DNA of 64,000 bases from Neisseriaceae bacterium (GTDB lineage Bacteria; Pseudomonadota; Gammaproteobacteria; Burkholderiales; Neisseriaceae). The notes below the pieces were generated by a model. That model saw only the letters and a program-made list of their open reading frames with translations. It was not told the origin of the DNA and made no database searches. The DNA is taken from the NCBI GenBank assembly GCA_017991555.1, contig JAGOQM010000001.1, positions 186,001 through 250,000 on the forward strand. Reading direction: 5' to 3'. Below are positions 60,697 through 64,000 of the stretch, one piece after another; the first letter of the stretch is position 1, and each line of letters begins with the position of its first letter. Made by a program: the position numbers and the translations under genes.

Positions 60697-61848
60697 TTAA
60701 AAGCTACGGGGTAAGGTTAATAGGTGTTCCGCGACATAAGCCAGAATGAGGTTGCTGGAAATGGGGGCAACCTGATACAGGCGGGTTTCTCTGAATTTAC
60801 GTTCAATGTCGTAATCTTGGGCAAAGCCAAAGCCGCCAAAGGTTTGCATGCATTCATTGGCGGCCTGCCATGAAGCCTCGGCGGCCAGATATTTCGCCAT
60901 ATTGGCACTGCCGCCAGCAGGCTGCCCAGAGTCGTATTCTTGACAGGCGCGCCAGCGCATAAGGTCGGCGGCCTCTATGGCCATGTGGGCTTTGGCTAAA
61001 GGAAATTGAATGCCTTGGTTTTGGCCAATAGGGCGATCAAACACGATGCGCTCTTTGGCGTAGGCCACGGCTTTTTCGATAAACCAGCGACCATCACCAA
61101 TGCACTCGGCCGCAATCAGGGTGCGTTCCGCGTTCAGGCCGTCTAAGAGGTATTTAAAACCTGCGCCTTCTTCACCGATGAGGCTGTTTAATGGCAGCAA
61201 TAGGTCTTCAAAAAATAGCTCATTGGTTTCATGATTCACCATATTGGCAATCGGCCGTACCGTCAGGCCATGACCAACCGCTTCACGCAGGTCCACCAAA
61301 AATAGGGACAGGCCCGCCGACTTTTTGGTGACCTCGCTTAAAGGCGTGGTGCGGGCCAGCAAAATCATCAGGTCAGAATGCTGAACGCGCGAAATCCATA
61401 CTTTTTGCCCATTGATGCGGTAACCCGCTTCGGTTTTCACCGCCGTGGTTTTAATTTTGGTGGTGTCGGTGCCAGTGGAGGGCTCGGTCACCCCCATCGA
61501 CTGTAGCCGTAAGGCCCCGCTGGCCAGCTGCGGTAAATAGTGCTGTTTTTGCTGGCTGGAACCGTGCTTGACCAGGGTGAATAAATTATACATTTGGCCA
61601 TGGACGGTGCCAGAGTTGCCGCCACAGCGATTGATTTCTTCCAAAATGACCGAGGCTTCGGCCAGGCCTAAGCCAGAGCCACCGTACGCTTCTGGGATCA
61701 TGGCTGCCAGCCAGCCAGCGTGTGTCATCGCGTTCACAAAGTCTTCAGGAAAGGCCTGGCGCTGGTCTAATTCACGCCAGTAGGCGGCATCATAATGTTG
61801 GCAAAGGGCGCGCACGCCTGCACGAATGTCTTGATGGTCATGGGTCAT
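60697..61848 (-). CDS. Acyl-CoA dehydrogenase
   Basis: A 383-residue flavin dehydrogenase of the itaconate-type cluster. IPEAYGGSGLGLAEASVILE (about 51), MGVTEPSTGTDTT (about 118), WISRVQHSDL and FGGFGFAQDYDIERKFRETR (about 337) are family blocks. At the usual base site (IYEGT) it reads LYQVAP, with Gln359; instead NAERTLIA (Glu241) matches the helix-G Glu used by isovaleryl-CoA dehydrogenase. It overlaps the hydratase gene by 4 bp. A C5-dicarboxyl-CoA such as methylsuccinyl-CoA is a plausible substrate. Confidence 0.85.
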   Translation of the reverse strand: MTHDHQDIRAGVRALCQHYDAAYWRELDQRQAFPEDFVNAMTHAGWLAAMIPEAYGGSGLGLAEASVILEEINRCGGNSGTVHGQMYNLFTLVKHGSSQQKQHYLPQLASGALRLQSMGVTEPSTGTDTTKIKTTAVKTEAGYRINGQKVWISRVQHSDLMILLARTTPLSEVTKKSAGLSLFLVDLREAVGHGLTVRPIANMVNHETNELFFEDLLLPLNSLIGEEGAGFKYLLDGLNAERTLIAAECIGDGRWFIEKAVAYAKERIVFDRPIGQNQGIQFPLAKAHMAIEAADLMRWRACQEYDSGQPAGGSANMAKYLAAEASWQAANECMQTFGGFGFAQDYDIERKFRETRLYQVAPISSNLILAYVAEHLLTLPRSF

Positions 61849-62714
61849 GATTGGGGTGTCTTCAATGTATGGGATTCAAGATAGGTCAGCGTGCCTTGCT
61901 GAATGAGGCCAGCGTCATTGCTAAGCCACACGTCAGCCTGTCCTAGATCGCCGAGGCAACCGGCGACGGTAAGGGCATGGGGTAATGTTGTGGGCCTCAG
62001 ACCGCGGTATTGGTAGCTGGTGACGGTTAGGTCAGGGTGGGCTTTTATAAACGCTTGTAGGGCCCAAGCGGCCATCATCGGTCCATGCACGACCAGATCA
62101 GCATAGCCTTCCACCAAGGTGGCATAGGGGTGATCGTAATGAATGCGATGGCCGTTGAAGGTCACTGCCGAGTAGCGAAACAGCAGGGTGCTGTCTGGCT
62201 GAATGGCGTGCTGCCACTGTGGCGCTTGTGTGGGCGTGGGGCCGGTGAGCTTAGGGGCGCTGGGGCTGCGATACACCACGTCCTGTTCTTCAATAAAGGC
62301 CAGCCGATTGGCTTGGGTGTAGCGGTGTTCGATGGTGACGAACACCAAACGGCCCCCTTGGCCCTGCTTTTCTTCAATTTGGGTGATGCGGCTATGGCAC
62401 TGTGCTACAGCGCCAATCAGCAACGGCTGGAAAAACCGAAAGCGCCCGCCGGCCCACATTCTTTGTAGGCCGTCAGTGGGGGGCATAAAGCCACCCACGG
62501 CTGGATGACCATCTGGACCTAAGGCAGTTGATTTTATTTCAGGTTGAAAGAAAGCCCAATGCCATAAGGGCGGCAGTACCGAGCCTGGGCTTAATGGAAT
62601 GTCGTCTGATAGGGATAGGTGCGCCATGGTTAAGGCGAGGCGACGCACGCGGATGGGGTCAATGAGGTCTTCGCTGTCGCAGCAGCGGTCGAGCCAGTCG
62701 TTAAGTTTGGTCAT
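61845..62714 (-). CDS. ich: Itaconyl-CoA hydratase-like MaoC/HTD2 protein
   Basis: A 289-residue double hot-dog hydratase: N-terminal half about 1-150, C-terminal half about 160-285. The latter has the signature LFRYSAVTFNGHRIHYDHPY (about 190-209), followed by VVHGPMMAAWAL, the catalytic Asp/His region of mesaconyl-C4-CoA and itaconyl-CoA hydratases. In the itaconate route it forms citramalyl-CoA. It is the first gene of the leftward operon, which is transcribed away from the small glycine-rich gene. Confidence 0.82.
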   Translation of the reverse strand: MTKLNDWLDRCCDSEDLIDPIRVRRLALTMAHLSLSDDIPLSPGSVLPPLWHWAFFQPEIKSTALGPDGHPAVGGFMPPTDGLQRMWAGGRFRFFQPLLIGAVAQCHSRITQIEEKQGQGGRLVFVTIEHRYTQANRLAFIEEQDVVYRSPSAPKLTGPTPTQAPQWQHAIQPDSTLLFRYSAVTFNGHRIHYDHPYATLVEGYADLVVHGPMMAAWALQAFIKAHPDLTVTSYQYRGLRPTTLPHALTVAGCLGDLGQADVWLSNDAGLIQQGTLTYLESHTLKTPQS

Positions 62715-63011
62715 AGTGATGAGTGTGTCTGTTGGGGATTAAATAGGCAGGGTGTTTTTAAGAGCATGAGCGGTTTTGATCGTTTTGAGAATTGATCATT
62801 TCCTAATGCTGCGTTTGGGTTTTATGAATGCTAAAAAAGATGTGGGGTGCAAGGCTCGCGTCATGGGCGTTTCTGTTGATTTTAATTGTTTAAATTGTTG
62901 AAATTTAAAGATAATTAACTATTTCTTGGATTGACGACCGGCTCAGGCTTACGTCATTATGCTATTTGTTTAATTAATGTAGACGGCATGAATCAGACCA
63001 AGGGAGCAAAC

Positions 63012-63194
63012 ATGGCAGTCAAACAAATGCATATGGTAGGGGCGATTGTGGGTGGCGTTGTTGGGGTACTGCTGGGCAGCATCATCGGCGGTGCCAGCAT
63101 GGGCGTCGAAGGCGGCATCACCGGCGCCATCCTCGGGGTGGTATTGGGGGTGATCATTGGGGTAGTGGTGGCCTCGGTTGAGGTCAATACTTAA
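63012..63194 (+). CDS. Small glycine-zipper membrane protein
   Basis: A 60-residue protein made almost entirely of Gly/Val/Ile/Leu with repeated GxxxG spacing: GAIVGGVVGVLLGSIIGG and GAILGVVLGVIIGVVVASVE. Two helices are likely, both membrane-embedded, with a short polar N-terminus MAVKQMHM. ATG 63012 follows AAGGGAGC; an upstream in-frame ATG lacks this. Such proteins may oligomerise or act as small membrane modulators; no function is assignable. It lies 47 bp before the MmgE/PrpD gene on the same strand. Confidence 0.65.
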   Translation: MAVKQMHMVGAIVGGVVGVLLGSIIGGASMGVEGGITGAILGVVLGVIIGVVVASVEVNT

Positions 63195-63241
63195 ATAAAC
63201 GGTCCATACAGAGCCAATCACGGCGCTAAGAAAGGCACGCC

Positions 63242-64000
63242 ATGACAGACACCCAACGACTGACCCAGTTTTTAGCGGCGTTACGGTATGAGCACTTGCC
63301 GCCCGCCGTGGTGGCCAAGACCAAGGCTTTATTCATTGATTGGCTAGGCTGTGTCTTCGCTGCGGCCAATCAGCCTGAGGTAAAGCGGTTTACCGACTTT
63401 GCCACCCAAATGGGGGCAGATCAGGGCGTGTGTGGCCTATTGATTGGCCAGCAGCGCCAGTCGCCTTATTTTGCCGCCCTGATCCATGGCGCAGCAGGCC
63501 ATGCGCTGGAACAGGATGATTTGCATAATGGGTCGGTATTGCATCCGGCCACCGTGGTGTTTCCCGCGGCTTTGGCGGCCGCAGAGGACTTAGCCGCATC
63601 GGGTCAGGCGTTTATTGAGGCCGTCGTGGTGGGCTATGAGGCAGGCATTCGCATCGGTGAATTTTTAGGCCGAAGCCATTATCAAATTTTTCACACCACT
63701 GCCACGGTGGGGACATTGGCCGCAGCCGTTGCCGTGGGCAAGCTACATGGCTTTAACGCTGAGCAGATGGGGCATGCGCTGGGCAATGCGGGCACCCAGG
63801 CGGCAGGGCTATGGGCCTTTCTGGTAGAGGGCGCAGACAGCAAGCCTTTACACAGTGCTAAGGCCAATGCCGATGGGCTACTGGCTGCTTACTTAACCGC
63901 TCAAGGCCTCAAAGGGGCGCAGAATATTTTAGAAAGTCCACAGGGGTTAGGCGCAGGCCTGTCGCGAGCGGCGGATGCCAGTCGCCTAGCGGATGGCTTA
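63242..64000 (+). CDS. MmgE/PrpD family protein (partial)
   Basis: Open from ATG 63242 to the window end (253 codons), so the C-terminal part is missing. The helical core is evident: VAKTKALFIDWLGCVFAA (about 23), HGAAGHALEQDDLHNGS (about 82) and HPATVVFPAALAAAEDL (about 100), then FHTTATVGTLAAAVAVGKLHG and GNAGTQAAGLWAFL (about 181). The family includes 2-methylcitrate dehydratase (PrpD), cis-aconitate decarboxylase and iminodisuccinate epimerase. P. aeruginosa has such a gene in its itaconate cluster, which suggests a linked C5/C6-acid step. Confidence 0.88.
   Translation, partial: MTDTQRLTQFLAALRYEHLPPAVVAKTKALFIDWLGCVFAAANQPEVKRFTDFATQMGADQGVCGLLIGQQRQSPYFAALIHGAAGHALEQDDLHNGSVLHPATVVFPAALAAAEDLAASGQAFIEAVVVGYEAGIRIGEFLGRSHYQIFHTTATVGTLAAAVAVGKLHGFNAEQMGHALGNAGTQAAGLWAFLVEGADSKPLHSAKANADGLLAAYLTAQGLKGAQNILESPQGLGAGLSRAADASRLADGL

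Overview
The window looks like chromosomal DNA of a Gram-negative betaproteobacterium, most likely in or near Neisseriales. The reasons are a PhaR-type PHB regulator, the mltG-tmk-holB-tatD gene order, an NsrR/NnrS nitric-oxide module, a HemO-like heme oxygenase and MacAB with a NodT-type outer-membrane channel. The genus is not decidable by eye, and I saw no neisserial DNA-uptake 12-mer. I saw no rRNA, tRNA, CRISPR array or intact prophage. Most of the window has mixed base composition; roughly 20.9-29 kb is clearly AT-rich.

Layout. 1-1.7 kb: NO-stress module (nnrS and a hemerythrin gene, divergent from nsrR) with a readable NsrR operator. 1.7-8 kb: an M14 carboxypeptidase, phaR and the housekeeping operon mltG-tmk-holB-tatD-MBL hydrolase. 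8-12.6 kb: a FieF cation exporter behind a long leader with a Fur-like box, then clpS-clpA and a cold-shock gene. 12.7-19.9 kb: the gltIJKL glutamate/aspartate importer, cardiolipin synthase, argB, an odd SDR and a BOF-fold periplasmic protein. 20-20.9 kb: a 47-aa lipoprotein and an IS3 remnant.

20.9-30.3 kb: one leftward surface-polysaccharide locus with WbaP-type initiator, Wzy, GalE, GalU, Wzx, two GT2 enzymes, TagD and a CDP-glycerol glycerophosphotransferase. It suggests a Wzx/Wzy-made glycan carrying glycerol phosphate. 30.3-37.7 kb: DUF441 gene with a structured leader, heme oxygenase, DUF454 gene, macA-macB-OMF and an unknown 109-aa protein. 38-43.8 kb: a Fur-boxed metal-chelate uptake operon (binding protein, permease, ATPase, SAM methyltransferase, TonB receptor). 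43.9-49.2 kb: 2-aminoethylphosphonate uptake and degradation (phnT-U-S-W-X) under apparent PhoB control.

49.2-55.4 kb: a possible sRNA, an autotransporter beta-barrel lacking a passenger paired with an OmpA-like lipoprotein, an APC permease and an ABC exporter. 55.5-64 kb: a TRAP transporter facing a leftward operon of acyl-CoA lyase, class III CoA-transferase, acyl-CoA dehydrogenase and MaoC-like hydratase, with a divergent MmgE/PrpD gene cut by the window end. Its gene content resembles the itaconate catabolism cluster of Pseudomonas aeruginosa: uptake, CoA activation, hydration to citramalyl-CoA and cleavage to acetyl-CoA plus pyruvate.

The most interesting signals are regulatory: PhoB boxes on both strands next to a terminator with no gene, a terminator-like hairpin directly after a Fur box, a three-tier hairpin before the DUF441 gene, and an orphan consensus promoter before fieF.
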